A stretch of DNA of 43,734 bases from UBA2279 sp034399355 (GTDB lineage Bacteria > Actinomycetota > Coriobacteriia > Anaerosomatales > Anaerosomataceae), in contig JAXMMT010000018.1 in NCBI GenBank assembly GCA_034399355.1, forward strand, positions 1 to 43,734. Reading direction: 5' to 3'. The notes below the pieces were generated by a model. The model was not told the DNA's origin and ran no database searches. It saw only the letters and a list, made by a program, of their open reading frames with translations. Shown one piece after another: positions 1-8,865 of the stretch (position 1 is its first letter; every line of letters begins with the position of its first letter). The position numbers and the translations under genes were made by a program.

Positions 1-1
1 C

Positions 2-241
2 CCGTACCGGCGCGTGCTGGCGCGCGACGATGTGGACGGCAAGACCAAGACCGCGCTCGCCACGCAGTTCGAGAACCTGAACCCGGCAGACCTGAGGAGG
101 CGGATCGGCAAGCTCCAAGACGAGCTCTACAAGCTCAACGCCCGAAAGAACCCGAGATGGAAAGAGGAGGTGGAGGCGTCCAATCTCGAGTACATTTATT
201 GTGAGGCAACGAATCAGTCGCTCGAGTACCTTTTATTCTGA
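2..241 (+). CDS. C-terminal fragment of an integrase-type (DDE) transposase, cut by window edge
   Basis: The frame is open from the first bases of the window and ends at TGA 239-241, so only the last 79 residues are visible. The segment PYRRVLARDDV, then a K-rich helix, LNPADLRRRIGKLQDEL and a basic tail resembles the region after the integrase core of many actinobacterial IS transposases (typically ...PYxRVLAS..., then LNPxxLxRxI...L). The catalytic DDE residues would lie outside the window. The last 20 or so residues overlap two copies of a repeat that looks like an IS end, so the reading frame probably runs into the end of the element. The family assignment (IS481-like or similar) comes from memory of the pattern and is not certain. 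A GTG at position 14 is an internal codon, not the start. Confidence 0.5.
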   Translation, partial: PYRRVLARDDVDGKTKTALATQFENLNPADLRRRIGKLQDELYKLNARKNPRWKEEVEASNLEYIYCEATNQSLEYLLF

Positions 242-250
242 GGCATCACG
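185..250. repeat. Tandem imperfect direct repeat at the IS-like end
   Basis: CTCGAGTAC followed by a T-rich stretch and TGAGGCA occurs twice, at 185-208 and 221-245, a spacing of about 36 bp. The copies differ by one inserted base and a few substitutions. Paired sites like this next to the 3' end of a transposase gene are commonly terminal transposase-binding sites. The end of the element is therefore probably near position 250, about 55 bp beyond the thrS stop codon. The link to transposition is inference. Confidence 0.5.
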
Positions 251-304
251 CCCGCCCGGTTCATGCGGTGCGACCCGCCACGGAAGCGAATACGCGACTC
301 CTCG

Positions 305-2221
305 CTACAGCGTTTCGCCCTTCACCCGCTCGACGAACGCGTCCACGCTCATCGCACCGATATCGCCCGCACTGCGCTCACGGACTGCGACCGCATCCGA
401 CTCCACTTCCTTGTCGCCGATGACGAGCATGTAGGGCACCTTCTGCTGCTGCGCCTTGGCTATCTTGACGCGCATCGGCTCCTGCTCGGCATACACCTCG
501 ACCCGCACGCCGGCGACCTCCAGTTGCTGCCTTACCGAAGCCACGTGATCGAGATGGCGGTCGGCGATCGGGATGATAACCACCTGCACGGGTGCGAGCC
601 ACGTGGGGAACGCGCCTGCGTAGTGCTCGATGAGGATGCCGAAGAAGCGCTCCATACTGCCGAGGATGGTGCGGTGCAACATATACGGCTGCGCCTCGGA
701 GTTCTCCGCCGTGCGATAGGTCAGACCGAAGCGCTGCGGCAAGTTGAAGTCGACCTGGATGGTCGAGCACTGCCACGTGCGACCGATCGCATCCCGCAGC
801 TTGATGTCGATCTTGGGGCCATAGAAGGCGCCATCACCCTCGTTGATCTCATACTCGAGCCCACGCGCCTCGCACGCACCCATGAGCGACTTCGTCGCGA
901 TATCCCAGAACTTCTCATCACCGATAGACTTCTCTGGTCTGGTGGAAACCTCGACCGAGTACTCGAAACCGAAGACCTCGCGCATCACGTAGTCCACCAG
1001 GTCGAGCATCGCGACGACCTCGTCATGCACTTGCTCGGCGGTACAGAAGATGTGTGCGTCGTCTTGGGTGAATCCTCGAGCGCGCATGAGGCCGTGCACG
1101 ACGCCGGACATTTCGTGACGGTACACCGTACCGAACTCGAACATGCGAATCGGCAGGTCGCGGTAGCTGCGTAGGTCGTTGCCGTAGATCATGAGGTGAC
1201 CGGGGCAGTTCATCGGTTTGATGCCGTACTCGTTGATCTTGCCCTCGCCCTCGTCGATCTCGAAGAAGTACATGTTCTCGCGGTAGTTCTCGTAGTGACC
1301 CGAGATCTTCCACACGTCTGCCTTGTACATGTGGGGCGTGATCACTTCGACGTAGCCACGGCGGTAGAGCTCGGCACGCAGCCACTCCTGCAGCAGGCGC
1401 AACACACGGGCACCCTTGGGGTGATAGAGCGGCAGACCGGCGCCGGCTTCCTCGTGGAAACTGAACAGGTCGAGCTCACGTCCGAGCTTGCGGTGGTCGC
1501 GGCGCTCGGCCTCCTCGATGCGCTCCAGATAGGCGTCGAGGTCCTTGACCGAGAACCACGCCGTGCCGTAGATGCGCTGCAGCATGGTGCGCTGCGAGTC
1601 GCCACGCCAGTACGCGCCAGCGATCTTCATCAGCTTGAACGCCTTGAGGTAGCCGGTGTGCGGGATATGCGGTCCACGGCACAAATCCGTGAATGCGCCC
1701 TGCGTGTATGTCGAGATGATCTCGCCCTCGGGAAGCTCTTCGATGAGCTCACGCTTGTACGGCTGCCCGTCAAAGGCATCCCCGGCCTCGAGTTTGTCGA
1801 GTACGCCTCGGTCGAACTGTTTCTCCTCCGCCACTATCTGGGCCATGCGCCCTTCAATCGAAGCAAAATCCTCGGGTGTAAACGGGCGGTCCACGTCGAA
1901 GTCGTAGTAGAAACCGTCCTCGATGGAGGGACCGATGCCGAACTTCGCCGTCGGAAACAGGTCTTTGACCGCCTCGGCCATAATGTGCGCGGCCGAGTGA
2001 CGCAGGATGTGTAACGCCTCGGGATCACGCTCTGTGATGATGCGGACCTCGTCGCCGTCAGAAACGACCGTGTGAACATCCGTGAGCTTGCCCGTGATCG
2101 AACCGGCGATCGCGGCTTGTGCGAGACGCGGGCCGATCGCGGCGGCGACATCGCGCACCGTGGCGCCTTCTGGCACGGCCTTCTTGCTGCCATCAGGGAG
2201 CTTCACTGTGATGTCGGACAT
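305..2221 (-). CDS. thrS: Threonyl-tRNA synthetase
   Basis: Charges tRNA-Thr with threonine in the cytoplasm. The 638 residues match the full bacterial length. Domains in order are a TGS domain (1-62), the editing domain with HSAAH at 75-79 and the paired C181/H185, the class II catalytic core, and an anticodon-binding domain from about 545. The catalytic zinc ligands are visible as C339 (MNCPGH), H390 (DDAHIF) and H516 (MLHR). Motif 2 is FGTVYRHE with downstream RARGFTQDD, and motif 3 is HRTILGSMERFFG. The ATG is preceded by GAGGAAAG at a normal distance. The upstream gap of 55 bp is too short for a T-box, which fits Actinomycetota. It is the last gene before the transposase fragment on the left. 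Confidence 0.97.
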   Translation of the reverse strand: MSDITVKLPDGSKKAVPEGATVRDVAAAIGPRLAQAAIAGSITGKLTDVHTVVSDGDEVRIITERDPEALHILRHSAAHIMAEAVKDLFPTAKFGIGPSIEDGFYYDFDVDRPFTPEDFASIEGRMAQIVAEEKQFDRGVLDKLEAGDAFDGQPYKRELIEELPEGEIISTYTQGAFTDLCRGPHIPHTGYLKAFKLMKIAGAYWRGDSQRTMLQRIYGTAWFSVKDLDAYLERIEEAERRDHRKLGRELDLFSFHEEAGAGLPLYHPKGARVLRLLQEWLRAELYRRGYVEVITPHMYKADVWKISGHYENYRENMYFFEIDEGEGKINEYGIKPMNCPGHLMIYGNDLRSYRDLPIRMFEFGTVYRHEMSGVVHGLMRARGFTQDDAHIFCTAEQVHDEVVAMLDLVDYVMREVFGFEYSVEVSTRPEKSIGDEKFWDIATKSLMGACEARGLEYEINEGDGAFYGPKIDIKLRDAIGRTWQCSTIQVDFNLPQRFGLTYRTAENSEAQPYMLHRTILGSMERFFGILIEHYAGAFPTWLAPVQVVIIPIADRHLDHVASVRQQLEVAGVRVEVYAEQEPMRVKIAKAQQQKVPYMLVIGDKEVESDAVAVRERSAGDIGAMSVDAFVERVKGETL

Positions 2222-2276
2222 GGTATCTCTTTCCTCGAAGAAGGCGAGACCCGCCTGTTGGCGGGCCTGCCGTCAC

Positions 2277-2720
2277 CTACTGCTTGGTTCTGCAGTACGG
2301 GCAGACGCCCCAGTCCAGTTTCAGGGGCCGCTCGCAGTTCGTGCAAGGTTTCTTGAGCTGCTTCATGCACGAGGGACAGATCAGATAGCCGGGATCCACC
2401 GGCGTGAAGCATGCGGGGCACACCGGGTTGCGATGCAGCTCGGCCTCGCGCGACTTGATCTCGAGTTCGCGCTCGTGGATGTCCTCGGCCAGTTCGGGCG
2501 GACGCACGACCATATAGATCGCCCAACCGGCGAGGTTGAACAGAAGCACCACAAGCGCCCAGAACCAGGCCATGGCACCGCGGCGCTGCGCGTCGCGCCA
2601 CGTCCAGAAGATGAGGGCGCACGTCAAGACCACGAAGAAGAGTACGCACAGCTGACGGGCAAGGGTGACGGCAGGATTCGACAGGATCGGATCGAGCAGA
2701 TCGCCCACCAGATCGTTCAT
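2277..2720 (-). CDS. Membrane protein with C-terminal double zinc ribbon, function unknown
   Basis: The protein has 147 residues. I chose the ATG at 2720 because GGAAGGGGA lies 7 bases upstream; the frame is open 14 codons further but without a better signal. Two hydrophobic segments (about 21-43 and 49-70) resemble the short membrane module of phospholipase-D N-terminal-like proteins. They are followed by a charged helix (ELAEDIHERELEIKSREAEL). The C-terminus carries four CxxC pairs (CPAC, CPSC, CTNC, CPYC), which can bind two zinc ions in a double zinc ribbon. Such proteins are usually annotated only as zinc-ribbon domain proteins. It sits between folC and thrS on the same strand and may be cotranscribed with thrS. 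Confidence 0.75.
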   Translation of the reverse strand: MNDLVGDLLDPILSNPAVTLARQLCVLFFVVLTCALIFWTWRDAQRRGAMAWFWALVVLLFNLAGWAIYMVVRPPELAEDIHERELEIKSREAELHRNPVCPACFTPVDPGYLICPSCMKQLKKPCTNCERPLKLDWGVCPYCRTKQ

Positions 2721-2823
2721 TGTGTCCCCTTCCGGCCCGCGCGAACCCATGCGAGCAAGCACGATTCGCTCGAGAAACGACTACCGGGATGATAGCAGAA
2801 CGCCCGTCTAAGCGGCGTGAACG

Positions 2824-4176
2824 TCACGAGCTCGACGCACGCACTTCGCCTACAGTATAGAGGCTGCCCGTCACTACGACACCAGTCTCCGCCTCACGAG
2901 CCAACGCCTCAGCAACACGAAGTGCGCCCTCGATACGCTCCTCCGTGAACAGACGCCGATTTGTCGTGCGCCTTACGATCTCAGCAAGCTCTTCTGGCGA
3001 CAGCGACCGTGGCGAGTCATTGCGTGTGCACACGAACGCAGAGACGACCGGCGCAAGCGCGCGCACGATGCCCTCAGCGTCCTTGTCGCGCAGGATGCCG
3101 AGCACTGCGACTGGCTTTCGTTCGCCAAACGCCTCACTGATGGCCGAGGCGAGTACACCAGCGGCCTGTGGGTTGTGAGCGCCATCAACAACGAGCGGGG
3201 GCTCGGCGCTCAAGAGTTCAAAACGTCCGGGGAAGGTGAGTCCCTCGAGTACCGCGCGCACGGTGTCCGGCTCGAGCGCGCGACCGAGTGCCGCCTCGAC
3301 CGCCGCAATAGCCGTCGCGACATTGGGTGCCTGGTACGAGGGCGCCACAACCAAAAGTGTGTCGTAGGTCGCGTAGACGCCGTAGACGTCCATCCTTGCC
3401 TGCCCGCCCGGACGGTCCGGCACTGCCGTGACACGCCACGCGACGTCTTCATCGGCCAAGCCGACCCGCACCACGCGAGCACCCGTCTCGGCCACACGCG
3501 CGGAAAAGACGGACTCGACGCCCTCGCAGCCCGGGCCGAGTACGGCAACCGATCCCGATTTGATGATGTGCGCCTTGTCGGTGGCGATCTCCTCGCGCGT
3601 GACGCCGAGCCGGTCCGTGTGGTCCAATCCCACGCCGGTCACGACAGCCACCTTTGGCGACACGACGCTGGTTGCATCCCAGCGTCCGCCCATGCCGACC
3701 TCGAGACACGCCCAATCACACTCACGTTCGCGAAAGAACCACAGTGCGGCTGCAGTGAGGAGTTCGAACTCCGTGTTCGCGAGGCCGAGCGAGGCAGGCG
3801 TGACGCCGAGTGTTTCAGCGTTACATGCGATCGCGTCCCCTACGACCGCCGCAACAGCCGACAAGGCGGCCGCAAGATCCTCCTCGGCCACGGGTGCGCC
3901 GTTGACACTCATGCGCTCAGTGTAGGAGACCAGGTGCGGGCTCGTGTATGTTCCCGTGCGCTGACCATGCGCCGAGAGTAGCGCCGAAGCGATGCGTGCG
4001 ACCGAGGTCTTGCCGTTCGTGCCGGTCACCTGCATCGAGCAGAAGGCGTCCTGCGGCATACCAAGCGCTACCGTAAGCGCGCGTATACCATCCAGGGACG
4101 GATTGATGCCGAAGGTCAGCGCGCGCTCAAGCAGCCCCAGAGCCTCGGCATACGTGAGAGCTCCAAGCGGGCGCAT
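2824..4176 (-). CDS. folC: Folylpolyglutamate synthase / dihydrofolate synthase
   Basis: Mur-ligase-family enzyme that adds glutamate to dihydropteroate and to folates, using ATP. The 450 residues are normal for FolC. The P-loop is TGTNGKTS at 51-58, followed by the FolC signature YTSPHLVSYTERM. Further family marks are the EVGMGGRWD block and GVGLDHTDRLG. The C-terminal Mur-ligase domain includes VVDGAHNPQA. The start is 6 bp downstream of the valS stop codon and has only a weak ribosome-binding site, so translation is probably coupled to valS. The gene order valS-folC is common in Gram-positive bacteria. Whether it carries both activities or only the polyglutamylation step cannot be told from the sequence. 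Confidence 0.93.
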   Translation of the reverse strand: MRPLGALTYAEALGLLERALTFGINPSLDGIRALTVALGMPQDAFCSMQVTGTNGKTSVARIASALLSAHGQRTGTYTSPHLVSYTERMSVNGAPVAEEDLAAALSAVAAVVGDAIACNAETLGVTPASLGLANTEFELLTAAALWFFRERECDWACLEVGMGGRWDATSVVSPKVAVVTGVGLDHTDRLGVTREEIATDKAHIIKSGSVAVLGPGCEGVESVFSARVAETGARVVRVGLADEDVAWRVTAVPDRPGGQARMDVYGVYATYDTLLVVAPSYQAPNVATAIAAVEAALGRALEPDTVRAVLEGLTFPGRFELLSAEPPLVVDGAHNPQAAGVLASAISEAFGERKPVAVLGILRDKDAEGIVRALAPVVSAFVCTRNDSPRSLSPEELAEIVRRTTNRRLFTEERIEGALRVAEALAREAETGVVVTGSLYTVGEVRASSS

Positions 4177-4182
4177 GGCAGG

Positions 4183-6834
4183 CTAGTCCGCGAGCTCTGA
4201 AAGCTGCGCTGTGAGCTTGGCAACCGTGTCGGCCAACTCGGCCGCCTTGCCGCGCTCCTTCTCGATAACCTCCGCCGCCGCCTTGGCGAGGAAGCCCTCG
4301 TTGGCGAGCTTGCCATTGACACGCTTGAGCTCACCCTCGGCCTTCTCAAGCTCCTTGGCGACTCGCTGTCGTTCCAGCGCGAAGTCGACCAGGCCCTCAA
4401 GAGGAATGAATACCTCCATGTCCCCTGCGACGAAAGCCGCCGAGTGCGCCGGCTTCGTGGCGTCCACACCGGCCGAGAAGTGAGTCACGCCCGCAAGGCT
4501 GGCCATGTGAGCGAACTCCTGCTGAACCCAAGCATTGTCCGCGTCCCCAGTCGTTCTGAAGATCGCATGGACGCCCCGCTTGGGTGGGATGTTGTATCGA
4601 GCGCGAACCGCTCTCACGCCTACCGTAAGTTCGATGAGTCGCCCAATCGAGCGCTCGGCATCCTCGTCGCGGAAACGCTCGAGACCCGTTGGCCACGCGG
4701 CGATCATGAGCGACTCAGTACGGTCCTTCTCGGCCAGAGGCAGGTTACGCCAGATCTCCTCGGTCACGAACGGCATCATGGGATGCAGTAGGCGCAGGGC
4801 TTTGTCGAGGACGAAGACGAGATTGCGCTGCACGGCAAGGCGGGCTTCGCCGCCCTGCGCAAGACGTGGCTTGGCGAGTTCGATGTACCAGTCGCAGAAC
4901 TCGCTCCAGAAGAAGTCATAGAGCACCCGCGCGGTCTCGCCGAACTCGAATGTGTCGAGGCCTTCATCGACACGCGCGGCAAGGTCGGCCAGGCGCGAGA
5001 GGATCCATGCGTCGGCAACGGTCTCGGCCTTGGGCTCACCGGGCGTGTAGCCTTCGGCGACATGCATGAGCACGAAGCGGCTCGCGTTCCAGATCTTGTT
5101 GGCGAAGTTGCGGCTGGAGAGCAGTTTCTCCTCGGCAAACTTGATGTCTTGGTTGCCGGTCACCTGCAGCATGAGGCCGAAGCGCATGCCGTCGGCACCG
5201 TAGTGTTCCATCAAGTCGAGCGGATCAACGCCCGTACCGAGCGACTTGGACATGCGTTTGCCTTCGGCGTTGAAGACCGTCGGGTGGATGATGACGTCAG
5301 TGAAGGGCACCTTGCCATCATTGAAGTACACGCCGCTCATGATCATGCGGGCAACCCAGAGGAACAAGATGTCGCGCGCAGTCGAGAGCACACTCGTGGG
5401 ATAGAAGTAGCCGAGTTCCGGCGTCTTCTCGGGCCAGCCTAGGGTCGCGAACGGCCAAAGCTGTGAAGAGAACCAGGTGTCGAGGACGTCGGGGTCCTGA
5501 CGTACGGGACCGCCGCACTTCGGGCACGCGGTGAGATCGGTCTCACTGGCCACCTTCGCGTCACACGAGTCACAGTAGAACACCGGAATCTGGTGTCCCC
5601 ACCACAGCTGACGCGACACGCACCAATCGCGGATGTTCTCCATCCAGTGGTAGTAGACGTTCTCCCAGCGCTTCGGGTGAAACTTCACGCGCCCGTCACG
5701 AACGGCCTCTATCGCCGGCCCGGCCAGCGACTTCATGTCCACGAACCACTGGTCAGAGAGCCAGGGCTCGATGACGGTATGGCAGCGGTAGCAGTGGCCG
5801 ACCGAATGCACGTAATCATCAGTGGCGGCGAGCAGGCCCTGAGCATCCAGGTCGGCCACCACGCGCTTGCGCGCTTCGTAGCGGTCAAGACCCGCGTACG
5901 GGCCGCCTTCCTCGGAAATGGTGGCGTCGGCGTTCATGACGTTTATCTTGGCGCAGCCGTGACGCTCGCCGATCTCGAAGTCGTTCGGGTCGTGCGCCGG
6001 TGTCACCTTCACGGCGCCGGTACCGAAGCTCGGGTCAACATAGCTGTCCGCCACGATCGGGATCTCTCGGCCGAGAAGCGGGAGTACGACGGTACCGCCC
6101 ACGAAACTTTTGTACCGCCCATCATCGGGATGCACGGCCACGCACGTGTCGCCGAGCATCGTCTCTGGACGCGTTGTCGCGACGATTACGTGGTCGACGC
6201 CGCCGACCGGCTCTTTGAGCGGGTAGCGGATGTGCCACAGATGGCTGTCTAGTTCCTCGTGCTCGACCTCGATGTCGGAAAGCGCGGTCGCGCAACGCGG
6301 ACACCAGTTGATGATGCGCTTGCCGCGGTAGATGAGCCCGGCGTTGTACCAGTCCACGAAGACTTTGCGTACCGCAGACTGATAGCTCGAGTCCATCGTG
6401 AAATGCTCGTCAGAGTAGTCGCAGCTGCAGCCCATCGCCTTCAGCTGCGAGATGATGGTGGAACCGTGCTCGGCACGCCACTCCCAGCACAGCTCGATGA
6501 AGCGCTCTCGGCCTACATCATGTCGCGAGAACCCTTCGGCAGCCAGCTTCTGCTCGACCTTGTTCTGGGTGGCGATGCCGGCGTGGTCGGTGCCAACCAC
6601 CCAACGAGTGGGCCGGCCGGTCATCCTGTGACGCCTGATGACGACATCCTGGATGGTGTTGTTCAGCGCGTGCCCCATGTGCAGGGAGCCGGTGACGTTG
6701 GGCGGCGGGATAACGATCGTGAACGGGTGCTCGCCCTCGGTAATCTCCTGCTCGAAGTAGCGGCCTGCGATCCATGCATCGAAGATGGGGCCCTCGACGG
6801 CCTTCGGATCGTACGCTTTCGCCATTTCGCTCAT
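4183..6834 (-). CDS. valS: Valyl-tRNA synthetase
   Basis: Class Ia synthetase charging tRNA-Val. I start it at the ATG at 6834 (MSEMAKAYDPK), 883 residues, because it matches the family N-terminus and GGAAGGGA lies 11 bases upstream; a GTG/ATG further upstream adds residues without homology. The HIGH motif is HMGH in NVTGSLHMGH, and the KMSKS motif is RMSKS. The CP1 editing domain and a zinc-ribbon pair (YCDSC and CPKC) are present. A C-terminal coiled coil (LERQRVAKELEKAEGELK and onward) is the hallmark of ValRS over IleRS and LeuRS. Its upstream gap has no room for a T-box leader and is bounded by the clpX terminator. Confidence 0.97.
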   Translation of the reverse strand: MSEMAKAYDPKAVEGPIFDAWIAGRYFEQEITEGEHPFTIVIPPPNVTGSLHMGHALNNTIQDVVIRRHRMTGRPTRWVVGTDHAGIATQNKVEQKLAAEGFSRHDVGRERFIELCWEWRAEHGSTIISQLKAMGCSCDYSDEHFTMDSSYQSAVRKVFVDWYNAGLIYRGKRIINWCPRCATALSDIEVEHEELDSHLWHIRYPLKEPVGGVDHVIVATTRPETMLGDTCVAVHPDDGRYKSFVGGTVVLPLLGREIPIVADSYVDPSFGTGAVKVTPAHDPNDFEIGERHGCAKINVMNADATISEEGGPYAGLDRYEARKRVVADLDAQGLLAATDDYVHSVGHCYRCHTVIEPWLSDQWFVDMKSLAGPAIEAVRDGRVKFHPKRWENVYYHWMENIRDWCVSRQLWWGHQIPVFYCDSCDAKVASETDLTACPKCGGPVRQDPDVLDTWFSSQLWPFATLGWPEKTPELGYFYPTSVLSTARDILFLWVARMIMSGVYFNDGKVPFTDVIIHPTVFNAEGKRMSKSLGTGVDPLDLMEHYGADGMRFGLMLQVTGNQDIKFAEEKLLSSRNFANKIWNASRFVLMHVAEGYTPGEPKAETVADAWILSRLADLAARVDEGLDTFEFGETARVLYDFFWSEFCDWYIELAKPRLAQGGEARLAVQRNLVFVLDKALRLLHPMMPFVTEEIWRNLPLAEKDRTESLMIAAWPTGLERFRDEDAERSIGRLIELTVGVRAVRARYNIPPKRGVHAIFRTTGDADNAWVQQEFAHMASLAGVTHFSAGVDATKPAHSAAFVAGDMEVFIPLEGLVDFALERQRVAKELEKAEGELKRVNGKLANEGFLAKAAAEVIEKERGKAAELADTVAKLTAQLSELAD

Positions 6835-6920
6835 AGGAGACGCGGTCCCTTCCATCACCTGTTGATGACAGACGATTCTACGCGAAAAGCCCGTCTCGGG
6901 CGAACAGCGAGGTGGTCGCG

Positions 6921-6956
6921 AAAGCACAAGGGCCCCTGCCGGGGCCCTTGTGCTTT
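6921..6956 (-). terminator. Intrinsic terminator after clpX
   Basis: A perfect 16-bp inverted repeat (AAAGCACAAGGGCCCC and its complement) has a 4-base loop. Read on the minus strand the hairpin is followed by TTTTCG only, so the U-tract is short. It separates the tig-clpP-clpX operon from valS-folC. Confidence 0.8.
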
Positions 6957-6972
6957 GAGGATATCTCAGCGC

Positions 6973-8235
6973 TTATGCGGACTCGTCGCGCGCCTGCTTA
7001 GCGAGCGTGAGGATTGGCTCGGCGGTTCCCCCGACGACCTCGCCATTGATCGCGACGTGCTCGACGTCGACGCGCCCGGGCAGGTCGTACATGAGATCGA
7101 GCAACAGCGACTCGAGAATCGAACGCAGCCCTCGGGCACCCGTCCCTCGCTTGATGGCCTGAGTAGCGACCGCGCGCAACGCATCCGGCGTGAGATCAAG
7201 CCCCACACCTTCGAGCGAGAAGAGACGCTGGTACTGCTTCACAAGAGCGTTCTTTGGCTCAGTGAGGATTCGCACGAGGTCTTCCTCGGTCAGCTCCTCG
7301 ACATGCGCAGTCACCGGGATGCGACCAATGAACTCGGGAATCAGACCGTACTTGTGCAGATCTTCGGGCAGCACCTGCGCGAGCAGGGTGCCGCGGTCAT
7401 GCTTGTTCGGATCCGCCAACTCGGCTCCGAAACCGACGCCCTTCTTGCCGATGCGATCAGCGACGATCTTCTCGAGACCGACGAACGCGCCGCCGAGGAT
7501 GAACAGTACGTTCGTGGTATCGATCTTGATGAGCTCCTGCTGCGGGTGCTTGCGTCCGCCCTGCGGCGGAACTGCGGCCTCAGTGCCCTCGAGAATCTTG
7601 AGGAGTGCCTGCTGTACACCCTCACCTGAAACGTCGCGCGTGATAGAGAGGTTCTCGGCCTTGCGCGCAATCTTGTCGATCTCATCGATGTAGATGATGC
7701 CGACCTCGGCCTTCGCGACATCGAAATCCGCCGCCGTGATGAGCTTCAGCAGAATGTTCTCGACATCCTCGCCCACGTAGCCCGCCTCGGTGAGCGTGGT
7801 GGCGTCGGCGATGGCGAACGGCACCTTCAAGATGCGTGCGAGCGTCTGCGCGAGCAGCGTCTTGCCGCAACCCGTCGGGCCCAGCAGCATGATATTGCTC
7901 TTGGCTATCTCAACGTCTTCCTCGGTCTCACACGGCGCGCAGCGCACCCGCTTGTAGTGGTTGTACACAGCCACCGCGAGGGACTTCTTCGCGCGGTCCT
8001 GCCCGACCACGTACTGGTCGAGTGTCGCGAGGATCTCCTTCGGTGTCGGCAGCTCCTCGGGCTTGAGGTGGTCCTGCCAGCCGCTCTCGACCTCATCGTC
8101 GACGATCTCGTTGCACAGGTCGATGCACTCGTCACAGATGTAGACACTGGGCCCCGCGACGAGCTTGCGGACCTGGTGCTGCGGCTTGTTGCAGAACGAA
8201 CACTTGAGCTGGTCGTTATCTTCGTGACGGTCCAT
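6973..8235 (-). CDS. clpX: ClpX, ATP-dependent unfoldase of ClpXP
   Basis: AAA+ unfoldase that recognises tagged substrates, including ssrA-tagged proteins, and feeds them to ClpP. The 420 residues start with the C4 zinc-binding domain (C12, C15, C34, C37). Walker A is GPTGCGKT at 119-126, and Walker B is IIYIDEID. The GYVGEDVE pore loop and sensor motifs are present. The C-terminal segment contains the usual RGARGLRSILE helix. GGAAG precedes the ATG, and the start is 3 bp after the clpP stop, so the two are cotranscribed. The order tig-clpP-clpX is conserved across bacteria. tmRNA and SmpB, which make ClpXP substrates, are about 12 kb away in this window. Confidence 0.98.
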   Translation of the reverse strand: MDRHEDNDQLKCSFCNKPQHQVRKLVAGPSVYICDECIDLCNEIVDDEVESGWQDHLKPEELPTPKEILATLDQYVVGQDRAKKSLAVAVYNHYKRVRCAPCETEEDVEIAKSNIMLLGPTGCGKTLLAQTLARILKVPFAIADATTLTEAGYVGEDVENILLKLITAADFDVAKAEVGIIYIDEIDKIARKAENLSITRDVSGEGVQQALLKILEGTEAAVPPQGGRKHPQQELIKIDTTNVLFILGGAFVGLEKIVADRIGKKGVGFGAELADPNKHDRGTLLAQVLPEDLHKYGLIPEFIGRIPVTAHVEELTEEDLVRILTEPKNALVKQYQRLFSLEGVGLDLTPDALRAVATQAIKRGTGARGLRSILESLLLDLMYDLPGRVDVEHVAINGEVVGGTAEPILTLAKQARDESA

Positions 8236-8238
8236 TCG

Positions 8239-8859
8239 CTACTTCCCGCTCTCCGTGGGACGCTTCTCCATGACCGCATCAACCAAGCCGTACGCCTTGG
8301 CCTCCTCAGCGATCATGATATTGTCCCGCTCGGTGTCGGCGTGAATCTTCTCCACCGGCTGGCCGGTGTGACTCGCCAGGATGTTGTCGAGCGCCTCGCG
8401 CAGGCGAAGCATCTCGCGCGCCTGGATCTCGATGTCCGTGACCTGGCCCTGTGTCCCGCCCCACGGCTGGTGGATTAGCACGCGGCCGTTGGGCAGCGCG
8501 AATCGTTTGCCCGCAGCGCCGGCGGCGAGCAGGACCGCCGCCATCGACGCACACTGGCCGATGCAGATCGTGGACACGTCACAGCGGATGTACTGCATCG
8601 TGTCGTAGATCGCCATGCCCGCGGTCACCGAGCCGCCGGGTGAGTTGATGTAGAGGTTAATGTCCTTCTCGGGATCCTCGCTCTCGAGGTGCAGCATCTG
8701 CGCGATAACGAGGTTGGCGATGTCATCAGTGATCTCGTGTCCGAGGAAGATGACGCGCTCGTTGAGCAGCCTCGAGAAGATATCGAAGCTGCGTTCACCG
8801 CGCGGTGTCTGCTCGATGACGATCGGGACGAGAGCCTTGGGTGCTTCTGCATGACCCAT
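8239..8859 (-). CDS. clpP: ClpP, ATP-dependent protease proteolytic subunit
   Basis: Serine protease subunit that forms the two-ring degradation chamber with ClpX (or ClpC). The 206-residue length is normal. The catalytic triad is S105 (GQCASMAA), H130 (LIHQP) and D179 (ERDN). The handle-domain and axial-loop regions are intact, with the hydrophobic N-terminal segment VPIVIEQTPRGERSFDI that docks the unfoldase. AGAGGAA precedes the ATG. It lies 6 bp after tig and 3 bp before clpX. Many Actinomycetota have two clpP genes in tandem; only one is present here, so a second copy may sit elsewhere. Confidence 0.98.
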   Translation of the reverse strand: MGHAEAPKALVPIVIEQTPRGERSFDIFSRLLNERVIFLGHEITDDIANLVIAQMLHLESEDPEKDINLYINSPGGSVTAGMAIYDTMQYIRCDVSTICIGQCASMAAVLLAAGAAGKRFALPNGRVLIHQPWGGTQGQVTDIEIQAREMLRLREALDNILASHTGQPVEKIHADTERDNIMIAEEAKAYGLVDAVMEKRPTESGK

Positions 8860-8865
8860 GTTCCT

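Noticed and set aside
263..2014. Long open frames on the plus strand across thrS (303 and 272 codons)
   Set aside because: They lie antisense to thrS in a GC-rich gene, lack ribosome-binding sites and show no recognisable motif; thrS is complete on the other strand.
6835..6920. T-box leader upstream of valS
   Set aside because: The space is only 86 bp to the terminator, and no T-box sequence is present.
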